Source: Terriglobia bacterium
Lineage (GTDB): Bacteria; Acidobacteriota; Terriglobia; Terriglobales; Acidobacteriaceae
DNA length: 64,000 bases
NCBI GenBank assembly: GCA_020073495.1
Contig: JAIQFD010000001.1
Span: 1-64,000 of the forward strand
Direction of reading: 5' to 3'
Under the pieces are notes generated by a model. The model was not told where the DNA came from. It made no database searches and saw only the letters and a list, made by a program, of their open reading frames with translations. This document shows positions 54,582 to 62,675 of the stretch, in pieces. Within the stretch, counting starts at the first letter, position 1; each line of letters opens with the position of its first letter. A program made the translations under genes and the position numbers.

Positions 54582-55826
54582 CTAATCTGCCGGGGCGAAC
54601 TTTATGCACGCCGGGGATCCGACCTGGAGCTTTATGCCGGTCGGGATCAAGCGGCCGGTCTGCCCGTCGATCCGGAACTGGACCACATTGCCGCTCGACA
54701 CGTTGGCGGCGAAAAGATACTTGCCGGATGGGTCGATCCGAATTCCACGCGGCCGTTTGCCCTGGGCGGACACGTATTCGACCGGCGTCAGGGAGCCTGT
54801 TTCTGGATCGATGGTGAACACCGCTATGCTGTCGGGTCCGCGGTTCGACACGCAGAGGAACCTGCCACTTGGATGCACCAACACTTCCGCCGGAGCGCTC
54901 TTACCGTGGAAATCTTTGGGCACGGTCCTTACGGTTTCGATAGGAGTAAAGACACCGCGCCCGCCCTCCCATTTCATGGCCGTGACGGACGAGTTCACCT
55001 CCTCATTCACGTAGGCGAACTTGCCGTTCGGATGAAAGCTCAGGTGCCTCGCACCGGACCCGCGGGGCGTTTTCACGAAGGGCGGATCGTTGGGCTCCAG
55101 TGTGCCCTTATCCGGATTGAATTTGTAGACCAGGAGTTCGTCCAGTCCCCAGTCCGCGACAATGACGAAGCGGTTGTCGGGCGCAACATTGATTGAGTGC
55201 GGGTGAGACTGGCGCTCGCGATCGGCTCCCGAGCCCTTGGGCCTGATCACACAACTCGCGTCTTGTAACCGGCCCGTGGCGTCGATCGGCAGCACCGCTA
55301 CGCTATCGTCATAGTTGGCGACGAGCACGTTCTTGCCGGTCTGGTCGACAGTGACGAAAGAGGGTCTCCCGCCGCCGGAGCGCTTCTTGTTCAACATGGT
55401 CAACTTCCCGGTTGCCGGATCAATCTGAAACGCCGAAATGGTACCCGCCTCGTTCGTGTCAGCAGAGTAGAGGTAGACGCCGTTGGGGTGAATGGCCAGA
55501 AACGTCGGGTTTTCGACGCCGAGCGCGATCCTCATTACGTTCGGCCACTCCGCGCGAATCTGCGCCATGATCCGTTGCAGGCTGCCGGCAAAAGTGTCCG
55601 TGTTGGATCTCCATAGCCGTCCTGCGGCCAGCCCCGCTGGTTCTACCCGTCCGGTCGCAGTGTGAAATTTGAAGAGGTAGATGCCCTCGCCGCCGTTTGA
55701 CGTGAAGCTGCCGACGTACATCCAGTAGTCTTTCGGAGGTGCAGCATGGGCGGCCACCGGGAGTGCACATGCGAGCAAGACATTGACTGCTATCCATCGT
55801 GCGATCCATCGCCGGAAACGGGACAT
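54582..55826 (-). CDS. Secreted seven-bladed beta-propeller, lactonase (Pgl-like) family
   Basis: 414 residues from the ATG at 55826 (MSRFRRWIAR), with GGAGAGG upstream. A signal peptide ends near residue 28 (PVAAHA). Repeated blades show the family pattern FLAIHPNGVYLYSA, HPHSINVAPDNRFV, HLSFHPNGKFAYV, VLVHPSGRFLCVSN. This is the lactonase beta-propeller family, which includes 6-phosphogluconolactonase; an exported copy is unlikely to do that reaction and may act on sugar lactones outside. About 35 residues (roughly 68-102) between blades 1 and 2 look like an insertion. It is 93 bp from the hydrolase gene at 55919. Confidence 0.85.
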   Translation of the reverse strand: MSRFRRWIARWIAVNVLLACALPVAAHAAPPKDYWMYVGSFTSNGGEGIYLFKFHTATGRVEPAGLAAGRLWRSNTDTFAGSLQRIMAQIRAEWPNVMRIALGVENPTFLAIHPNGVYLYSADTNEAGTISAFQIDPATGKLTMLNKKRSGGGRPSFVTVDQTGKNVLVANYDDSVAVLPIDATGRLQDASCVIRPKGSGADRERQSHPHSINVAPDNRFVIVADWGLDELLVYKFNPDKGTLEPNDPPFVKTPRGSGARHLSFHPNGKFAYVNEEVNSSVTAMKWEGGRGVFTPIETVRTVPKDFHGKSAPAEVLVHPSGRFLCVSNRGPDSIAVFTIDPETGSLTPVEYVSAQGKRPRGIRIDPSGKYLFAANVSSGNVVQFRIDGQTGRLIPTGIKLQVGSPACIKFAPAD

Positions 55827-55918
55827 ACATCCATACCTCTCCGTAAGTGGGTCGTCAGTTCTAGGTCTTGTACCTGAACTGTCAAGGACTAAAGGAGTTG
55901 TTCTGAACCTGCAGTGCA

Positions 55919-57319
55919 CTACATCGTTTTCCCATAAACCGTGATGTAGCCGCGTCCCGAGATCTGAGTGGTTAAGGTTCCATTGGTGACGTTGGAATCT
56001 GGATGCTTCCCGCCCAAGCTATCGGTAATACCGTAGGTTCCTGCTGGAAGATTCGATACCGTGATGGTATCTTCTGTGGCCGCCTGAACGACCACGACAT
56101 ACTTTCCATTGGTGTTGATAAAAGCGACGGGGTCCGACCTGGCATTATTCGTCTTCGCATCGATGCGCACCGCTCCAGGTCTTATGTAGTGGAAATATTG
56201 CCGGTAGTTAATGGCCATGGTTTGCAGCTTGACATTGTTGTTCTGATCGACGGCGAAATAGCCGTCGTTATTCGGCGTATAGCTTACCTGCGCGAGACTG
56301 CCTTGCTCCCAGGAGGAATTGTTCCCTTTCTTCAAGCCATCGTGGAGCCAGGACCCGTTTGCGATGCCTGCCCCCTCATTCATCGCTGTATCGAATCCAT
56401 ATTGAACGCCAAGCGCCGCAATCTGCTGTGGTTCTTGACCATGACCGTCATACATGTGATAAGAAAACTCGCCGATAAGCGGCAGTGCCCCCCGAACCGC
56501 AATCACTTGCCTAAAATAACGTATTGCATTCTGGACGAACGCCGGAGAGGGTAATTCAAACTTAGGATTGTAGCCATTGGCATGGAGCACGGCTGCGGTC
56601 TTGACCAGGGCGTGGCCCATGAGGGTGCCATCTGACCAAGCGGGTGCGTTTTCAGGTTCATTGCACATTTCCCAGGTATCGGGCACAAACCCAAACGTCT
56701 GGTCCATGTGTTTGAACACAGCCAAGACAAATCTCGCATAAAAAGCAGGATCACTATGGAGATAACCTTCGCTGGTCCTGAAGGCGTTATAGGTCCCAGT
56801 GAAATAGAATTTCTCTCCATTGGCCTCTACCCGCTGCTTCATGGGCAGAACCATGTTATTGATCTGAAAATCGACCGCAGCAAATTGGAAGCCCGTCAAA
56901 TTAACGACATTTGCATGGCGGCCACTGGACACCACGTTTATCGGATGTTTATACGTGGCCTCAAGAGAGATTTGGCCTGCAAGAGCCTTGCCCCATAAAC
57001 CGTCACCCGGGCCCTCGATACCGGCACCAAACATGAATCGGATCCTATTCAGGCCTAAATCGTTAGCCGCGTGATCGTAGAGACTATTCTTGTATTGGTC
57101 AAATCTCGAAATGAAAACAGGATAAGTGGGCGAATGGGGCCCCCCTTCTAAACCATCTTCATATTCCCATCCTGATATGGTTTGGTGGTGAACACTGGGA
57201 TCCAACACAATTTGGGTTTGTCCAGAACACGCGTTGATCAACCCTAAGACTGCCAGTGTTGTAAGGAAACAAACCCAAGCCGATAACTCTGAAATGCGTT
57301 GTGGTTTTTTCATATTCAA
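55919..57319 (-). CDS. Exported glycoside hydrolase, GH30-like (clan A)
   Basis: 466 residues. N-terminal signal with a weak lipobox (LINAC, C31), so it may be a lipoprotein. The mature start QIVLDPSVHHQTISGWEY is typical of GH30-like enzymes. The acid/base is probably E221 in MCNEPEN, and E315 in MNEGAG is a candidate nucleophile. The C-terminal part (RPGAVRIDA to TVYGKTM) is the small beta-sandwich. It may cleave a polysaccharide outside the cell, perhaps the one made here. The gene is richer in A and T than its neighbours, suggesting acquisition. Family assignment is by motif only; another clan A family is possible. Confidence 0.72.
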   Translation of the reverse strand: MNMKKPQRISELSAWVCFLTTLAVLGLINACSGQTQIVLDPSVHHQTISGWEYEDGLEGGPHSPTYPVFISRFDQYKNSLYDHAANDLGLNRIRFMFGAGIEGPGDGLWGKALAGQISLEATYKHPINVVSSGRHANVVNLTGFQFAAVDFQINNMVLPMKQRVEANGEKFYFTGTYNAFRTSEGYLHSDPAFYARFVLAVFKHMDQTFGFVPDTWEMCNEPENAPAWSDGTLMGHALVKTAAVLHANGYNPKFELPSPAFVQNAIRYFRQVIAVRGALPLIGEFSYHMYDGHGQEPQQIAALGVQYGFDTAMNEGAGIANGSWLHDGLKKGNNSSWEQGSLAQVSYTPNNDGYFAVDQNNNVKLQTMAINYRQYFHYIRPGAVRIDAKTNNARSDPVAFINTNGKYVVVVQAATEDTITVSNLPAGTYGITDSLGGKHPDSNVTNGTLTTQISGRGYITVYGKTM

Positions 57320-57755
57320 TAGCTCCCTGCATTTACATCGTACTGGAAGCTGCCGACCTTAGACCGCCCACGACCGCAAGAGCTGCGCGAGAGCAGCGGG
57401 CGCAAATGGCGGCGAAATAGGGCCGGCAAATGTCCAAGAGTTGGGAAACTAAGGTCCACGCGCAACAGCGGAACTCGCAAAGCGATCCGATCTACCCGCC
57501 CGGCGACAAGACCGTTCCTTTCGGCTCGTTCCCCAGCTGTGGCCCATTGCGTCAATCGGGCATCCAAACTATCAGCGTGGTCCCGGAGTCCCTCGAAGAT
57601 ACGCTGCGCTGCGGCCGCCATGTCCAATAGCCCCGCACATCCCGGCGCAGACAACTTGAAAAACTCCGGTGTGGTCTCTCGGCTTTCACATCATACTTTT
57701 CAGTTCGCCGGCATCGTTCATCGGCGGGTCATCTTTGGTGCGCCCAATACTCGGA
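57320..57755. other. Intergenic region
   Basis: 436 bases between two minus-strand genes. A 112-codon minus frame (57316-57654) is open but has no recognisable motif, no clear ribosome binding site and an arginine-rich composition, so I do not call it. The promoter of the hydrolase gene should be here. Confidence 0.4.
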
Positions 57756-58982
57756 TTAGGGTTCATGAGGCTGCTCATAATCTCCGATGTAGGTGTCGCG
57801 GCTGATGCCCAGCATGCTCAGGAAAAAAGAGGAGAAGACCGTCTGGACACCCAGGAACAGCCACATGGACCAGAACAGGACTTCCCGCAGCCCATCATCG
57901 AGCGGCCCAAAATCGGTCGCCGCCCAGTGCCATGCAACCCGCGCGCTCCCCGCAAAACCCGCCACAAACATGATGGCGCCGACCAGCAATCCGTGCTCCA
58001 GTGTTACGCGCCGCAACATCCGCTTCAGCGAGACCGGGTTGCGATCGAAGCGCGCGGCATAGCTGAACACCTTAGCGAAGAACCCAATATTGATGATCTG
58101 AGCGCCCATCAGCGTGAAAATCACGCCGAAGACCATGGTGTGAATATCCAGGACGATCCGCGCGGTGAGATGGCGCGGGCCGGGCAAGAGCCAGAAGACC
58201 AGCGCCAGCCCAAGAAACAACAGCGAAAACCCGGGCAACAGAAAAAGCCAATTGGGTGCGTAAAGCAGGAAAAATCGCAGCGTGCGCCAGCCGTCCCGAA
58301 AGCTGCGGAGATGAGGTGGACGGCCGCGCTTGTCAGGCCACAGGATTATGGGAATCTCGGTGATCTTGGCGCCGATCTGTGCGGCTTTGATGATGAGTTC
58401 GGGGGCGAATTCCATTCCGGTGCTGCGGACGTCCAGCCGATCGTACATGGCGCGGGAAAAACCGCGCATGCCGCAATAGCAGTCGCCGATTCCTGTCCGA
58501 AACAGCAGGTTGAGCAACGCGGTGAGGCCGGGATTCCCAAAATACTTGTGGTGCCACGGCATGGCGCCGGATTTGATGCCGCCGCGAAAGCGGTTGCCCA
58601 TGACCAGGTCGTAGCCTTCGCGCCACTTCAGAACGAACTGAGGAACGACGGAGAAATCGTAGCTATCGTCTGCGTCACCCATGATGATGAGGCGGCCACG
58701 CGACGCGGCGATGCCCGCCTGCAGGGCGGCGCCATACCCGCGCTGCGCGACCCTTATGACGCGCGCGCCGTGCGCCTCGCCGATCTCGATGGACCCGTCG
58801 GTTGAGCCATTGTCGGCTACAACCACTTCTCCAGACAGGCCAGCGCCCCTGAACGCGCCGAACGCCTTGTCTATGCAGATGGCGAGGGAGTTCGCCTCAT
58901 TCAAGCAAGGAATGACGACTGAAACTTCAACCTCTTCGGCTGGCATGGCTGACACGGCTTTAGGCAGGGTTTGCGTTTCCAC
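57756..58982 (-). CDS. GT2 glycosyltransferase, dolichol-P-glucose synthase type with membrane domain
   Basis: 408 residues. VEVSVVIPCLNEANSLAICI and VVADNGSTDGSIEI open the GT-A domain; GDADDSYDF holds the DxD site. GDCYCGMRGFSR is a cysteine-containing motif characteristic of this GT2 subgroup. The C-terminal 170 residues have four or five membrane segments. It probably makes a polyprenyl-phosphate-linked sugar for GT-C enzymes. The gene lies between the hydrolase and galE genes on the same strand, 114 bp from galE. Confidence 0.88.
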   Translation of the reverse strand: METQTLPKAVSAMPAEEVEVSVVIPCLNEANSLAICIDKAFGAFRGAGLSGEVVVADNGSTDGSIEIGEAHGARVIRVAQRGYGAALQAGIAASRGRLIIMGDADDSYDFSVVPQFVLKWREGYDLVMGNRFRGGIKSGAMPWHHKYFGNPGLTALLNLLFRTGIGDCYCGMRGFSRAMYDRLDVRSTGMEFAPELIIKAAQIGAKITEIPIILWPDKRGRPPHLRSFRDGWRTLRFFLLYAPNWLFLLPGFSLLFLGLALVFWLLPGPRHLTARIVLDIHTMVFGVIFTLMGAQIINIGFFAKVFSYAARFDRNPVSLKRMLRRVTLEHGLLVGAIMFVAGFAGSARVAWHWAATDFGPLDDGLREVLFWSMWLFLGVQTVFSSFFLSMLGISRDTYIGDYEQPHEP

Positions 58983-59096
58983 ATCGCGCGCACTTCGCGC
59001 AGAATCCTCAAAACCTCATCGGTCGCTAAGATACCAGAAAATGCCCTCTCCCACGAAATCAGGATGATGTCTCATCCTTGCCGCTGTGTTCAACGA

Positions 59097-60077
59097 TCAA
59101 GTGGCCCGATCGACGAAGGCCTGCTGCTGCATCCACTCCCAGGCAGAGGTGATGATGGTCCGAAGCTCCTGCTTTTCCGGGACCCAGCCAAGCTCTCTCT
59201 TGATTTTTTCCGAGCTGGCCACGAGCACCGCCGGATCGCCGGGTCTCCTCGGGCCGATGCGCACGGGGATCTCCCGCCCGGTGACGCTGCGGGCCGTCTC
59301 CACAACTTCCATGACCGAGTGGCCGCCGCCGCAACCCAGATTAAAATTCCCGCTCGACCTTTTCAGATAATCCAACGCCAGCACATGGGCATGCGCGAGG
59401 TCGCTCACGTGGATATAGTCGCGAACGCACGTGCCGTCAGGAGTTGGATAGTCATCGCCGAAAATCTCCACATGAGGCCGCAGCTTGGCCGCCGCCTGGA
59501 GAATCAGTGGAATCAGGTGCGTTTCCGGATCATGCCGCTCGCCACAGTGTTTTGTTGCGCCGGCAGCGTTGAAATAGCGGAGACTGACGTACCGCATGCC
59601 GTAGGCCTGTTCGTACCAATGGCAGGCTCGTTCAAAAGCGAGCTTCGTTTCTCCGTATGGGTTTGTGGGGCGCGTGGCGTCCGATTCATCGATCAGGGGT
59701 TTCTGTGATTCACCGTATACGGCAGCTGTCGAGGAAAGTACCAGGCGGGAAACCCCAGTGGCGCGCATGGCTTCGAGCAGCGCCAGGCTGGTGACAAGAT
59801 TATTGGTGTAGTACTTCGCGGGGTTCTCGCACGACTCTCCCACAAGAGCATTTGCCGCCATGTGAATGACGGCGTCGATTCCGTGTTTTGTCAGCGCACT
59901 CTCGAGTGTCTGCCTGTCCAGAATCTCACCCTGAACGAATTCAGCGCCGGGAAGCACGGCATCGCGGTGGCCCAGGCTGAGATTGTCGTAAACGACGGTA
60001 TGCTGCCCTGCCGCTAATAATTCCTCTACGACCACGCTGCCGATGTAACCCGCCCCGCCCGTAACCAGTATTCGCAT
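59097..60077 (-). CDS. galE: UDP-glucose 4-epimerase
   Basis: 326 residues from the ATG at 60077 (MRILVTGGAGYIGSVVVEEL); the frame is open 38 codons further but without family likeness. NAD motif GGAGYIG, HMAANALVGES, LSSTAAVYGE and NPYGETKL (YxxxK) are all those of GalE, as are FNAAGA and the C-terminal RPGDPAVLVAS. It interconverts UDP-glucose and UDP-galactose, a precursor supply for the glycan. It is the only clear housekeeping-type sugar gene in this part besides ugd and uxs. Confidence 0.93.
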   Translation of the reverse strand: MRILVTGGAGYIGSVVVEELLAAGQHTVVYDNLSLGHRDAVLPGAEFVQGEILDRQTLESALTKHGIDAVIHMAANALVGESCENPAKYYTNNLVTSLALLEAMRATGVSRLVLSSTAAVYGESQKPLIDESDATRPTNPYGETKLAFERACHWYEQAYGMRYVSLRYFNAAGATKHCGERHDPETHLIPLILQAAAKLRPHVEIFGDDYPTPDGTCVRDYIHVSDLAHAHVLALDYLKRSSGNFNLGCGGGHSVMEVVETARSVTGREIPVRIGPRRPGDPAVLVASSEKIKRELGWVPEKQELRTIITSAWEWMQQQAFVDRAT

Positions 60078-60429
60078 CCTGGAAGTGAAGCGAAAGTCTC
60101 CATTTTCTTCGTTCGTTCGGCGGGTACTATACACCAAACCACCTACGTGCAAGCGGACCGTAATTAATGGCAAATGGATCGTAGGCGCCACTGGCTCGAC
60201 CGAAGCATTGACGCACTTGCGAATTGCACGGGTGTTTACAAAGACCGCAGGGGTTTTCGCATTGAGAATGAAGGAATAGACGGATCATCGAGTACAGGGA
60301 CGGAACGCCGCCGGCACGTGAGAGAGCCAAGACGCGGCAAAGGTGCCCCAAACGCCCGGCTTCGCCAAGCCGATCCTTAGGTGTGCGCAGCAGTGCGGGA
60401 ACTCGCGGCGGCGGGCAAGAACCTGCGAG
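60078..60429. other. Intergenic region between hom and galE
   Basis: 352 bases, two minus-strand genes on its sides. No gene, clear terminator or copy of the dyad element was seen. It marks the right edge of the polysaccharide locus. Confidence 0.45.
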
Positions 60430-61734
60430 CTACGCATTCTTGACCAGCGACTGTTCCACGCGCATGGGCAGCACTGGCTCGAGCATGAAGTCGAAGCGGT
60501 CGATCTCCGCGAGGGCGCGGCGCATCACCGGCTCCGACACCGGCTCAACCGTGATGACGAACGAGCGCCGGTCCTTGGGCGAGCGCTCCTGAATGACGGC
60601 CTCGACGTTGATGCCCTCGCGCGCAATCACCTCGGCCACGCGCGCCAGGATGCCGGGACGGTCGAGCACGGTCAGCCGCAGGTACCAGCCGACCGGCGTG
60701 GGCGTCTGGCTGATGCGCAGATCGTGCTGGTCGAGGAAGCCTGGGACCTTCCGAGCGGCCAGCGTGCCCGCCGCCAGCGAGCGGGCGATGTCCACGATGT
60801 CGGCGACCACGGCGGCGCCCGTGGCATCTCCGCCGGCGCCGCGGCCGTAGAACATCTGCGTTCCGATCTTCTCCCCCACGAGGAACACGGCGTTGTTCAC
60901 GCCCTCCACCTTGGCCAGCATGGAGCGGCGGTCCACCAGCCAGGGACGCACCGACAGCTCGACGCCCTGCTCGGTCTTCTCCGCCGCCGCGACCAGGCGG
61001 ATCGTCCCTTCCAGACGCCGCGCGTAGTGGATGTCCTCCGCCTCGACCTGGCGCACGCCGGTCACGGAGATCGCTTCGGGCGCGAGACGCCCGCCGAAGG
61101 CCAGCCGCGCCAGGATGCAGAGCTTGTCGCGCGCGTCGATGCCGTCGATGTCGAGCGCGGGGTCGGCCTCCGCGTAGCCGGCTTGCTGGGCCGCCGCGAG
61201 CGCTGCGCCAAAATCCAGGTTCTCGCTCTCCATGCGGGTCAGGATGTAGTTCACCGTGCCGTTGAGGATGCCGTACACGGCCAGGAGCCGGTCGCCCGCG
61301 GTCTCCTCGGCAATGGCGCTCAGGATGGGCACGCCGCCGGCGACGGTGGCCTCAAAACCGATGGGCAGGTTCTTCTTTGCGGCGAGGGCAAAGATCTCGT
61401 CGCCGTGGCGGGCGACCAGGTTCTTGTTGGCGGTGACCACCGGCTTGCCGCGTTCCAGGCACGCGCGCACCGCCCGATAGGCGACATCCGTGCCCCCAAT
61501 CGTCTCGACCAGGATGTCAACGTCATCGGCCTGGACGACCTCGCGCCACTCGTCGGTGACGCGGACGGTTCCCGGTACCGCTTCCGAGGAGAGCGGCGAA
61601 CGACGACACACCGAGGTCACGCGCAGAGACACCCCGCTGCGCTTGCGGATCTCCTCCGCGTTGGCGGTGATGATCTCCGCCGTGGCCTGTCCCACGGTGC
61701 CGTAGCCGACGATTCCGACGCCAACGGTCCTCAT
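60430..61734 (-). CDS. hom: Homoserine dehydrogenase with ACT domain
   Basis: 434 residues from the ATG at 61734, preceded by AGAAGGAGA; the open frame upstream lies inside thrB. GIVGYGTVGQAT is the NAD(P) motif, ETIGGTDVAYRAVRACLERG and KPVVTANKNL the catalytic start, and AGGVPILSAI plus GILNGTVNYIL the homoserine-site motifs. The C-terminal part (WYLRLTVLDRPGILARVAEV) is an ACT domain for threonine feedback. It reduces aspartate semialdehyde to homoserine. It overlaps thrB by four bases and is last in the operon thrC-thrB-hom. Confidence 0.95.
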   Translation of the reverse strand: MRTVGVGIVGYGTVGQATAEIITANAEEIRKRSGVSLRVTSVCRRSPLSSEAVPGTVRVTDEWREVVQADDVDILVETIGGTDVAYRAVRACLERGKPVVTANKNLVARHGDEIFALAAKKNLPIGFEATVAGGVPILSAIAEETAGDRLLAVYGILNGTVNYILTRMESENLDFGAALAAAQQAGYAEADPALDIDGIDARDKLCILARLAFGGRLAPEAISVTGVRQVEAEDIHYARRLEGTIRLVAAAEKTEQGVELSVRPWLVDRRSMLAKVEGVNNAVFLVGEKIGTQMFYGRGAGGDATGAAVVADIVDIARSLAAGTLAARKVPGFLDQHDLRISQTPTPVGWYLRLTVLDRPGILARVAEVIAREGINVEAVIQERSPKDRRSFVITVEPVSEPVMRRALAEIDRFDFMLEPVLPMRVEQSLVKNA

Positions 61735-62675
61735 CGCCTGGCTTCTCCTTCTGCGAGCACCTTGCGTGAATCGCGTGCGCCGCGGGAGGCGACGGCGGTG
61801 GCGTGCACCTCCGCCTTCAAGCCGGCCCGGGCCACGGCCTCCGCGATGTGCCGCTTGGTTTCGTCCACAGGAACGGTTTGGTCGGCGAACACCAGGACCG
61901 CAGGTCCGGCGCCGCTGAGCACCGCGCCCAGGATGCCCGCCTTCCCTGCCAGCGCGCGGACAGGCTCCAGCAGCGGGCATAGCGTGGCGCGGTAGGGTTG
62001 ATGGAAGCGATCATCGAAGGCCCATGGCAGCAGGTCAGGCCGGCCCTGGCCCAGCGCGGAGATCAACAACAGAGCACCCTGAACATTGGCCACAACGTCC
62101 CCGCGGGTATATCGCTCGGGGAGCACTCTGCGGCCCTTCTCGGTCGCCAGCGGCTGGTCTGGGACGATCAGCAGAAGCGACCAACGCGCCGGAGTGTCGA
62201 TGCGCAGCGCCACGACCTCGCGCTCGGTCTGCTTGGTGACCACCAGCCCGCCCAGCCAGCACGCGGCGGCATTGTCAGGATGACCTTCCCGGCGCGCTGC
62301 CTCGTTCAGCACCTGGCCGTCCGTCAGGGAAAGCCCGCCGAAGTGCATGGCCAAGGCGATGCCCGCTAGCCGTGCCGCGGCCGAGGAGCCGAAGCCCTTG
62401 CCGATGGGGATCTCATTCTCGATCTGCAGAGCGATCGGCGGGGCCGTGCCGCCGCCTGCCTCGAGCACTTCGCAGTAGGTCTTCAAGATGATGCTGTCCC
62501 TGTTACCGCAGATGTCCGCGTCCACGCCCTCGGCGCGGATGGAAAAGTCCGAGGCGGGCTGAGCGCGCAAACGGAGATAGAGATCGAGCGCCAGTGCGGC
62601 CGCGTCGAATGCCGGGCCCAGATTCGCCGACGTCGCCGGCAACTCGATCTCGAAGGCGGGAGCGCGGGTCGTCAT
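61731..62675 (-). CDS. thrB: Homoserine kinase
   Basis: 314 residues, GHMP kinase family. PATSANLGPAFDAAALAL is the N-terminal motif, PIGKGFGSSAAA the ATP-binding loop and GAVLSGAGPAVL the C-terminal GHMP motif. It phosphorylates homoserine to O-phosphohomoserine for threonine synthase. It overlaps its neighbours on both sides by four bases (ATGA), so translation of the three genes is coupled. Confidence 0.95.
   Translation of the reverse strand: MTTRAPAFEIELPATSANLGPAFDAAALALDLYLRLRAQPASDFSIRAEGVDADICGNRDSIILKTYCEVLEAGGGTAPPIALQIENEIPIGKGFGSSAAARLAGIALAMHFGGLSLTDGQVLNEAARREGHPDNAAACWLGGLVVTKQTEREVVALRIDTPARWSLLLIVPDQPLATEKGRRVLPERYTRGDVVANVQGALLLISALGQGRPDLLPWAFDDRFHQPYRATLCPLLEPVRALAGKAGILGAVLSGAGPAVLVFADQTVPVDETKRHIAEAVARAGLKAEVHATAVASRGARDSRKVLAEGEARR

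Noticed and set aside
57316-57654. 112-codon minus frame next to the hydrolase gene
   Set aside because: No motif, no convincing ribosome binding site and biased composition; treated as non-coding.
60343-61995. 550-codon plus-strand frame opposite hom and thrB
   Set aside because: It is a shadow of the high-G+C codon pattern; the minus-strand genes are unmistakable.
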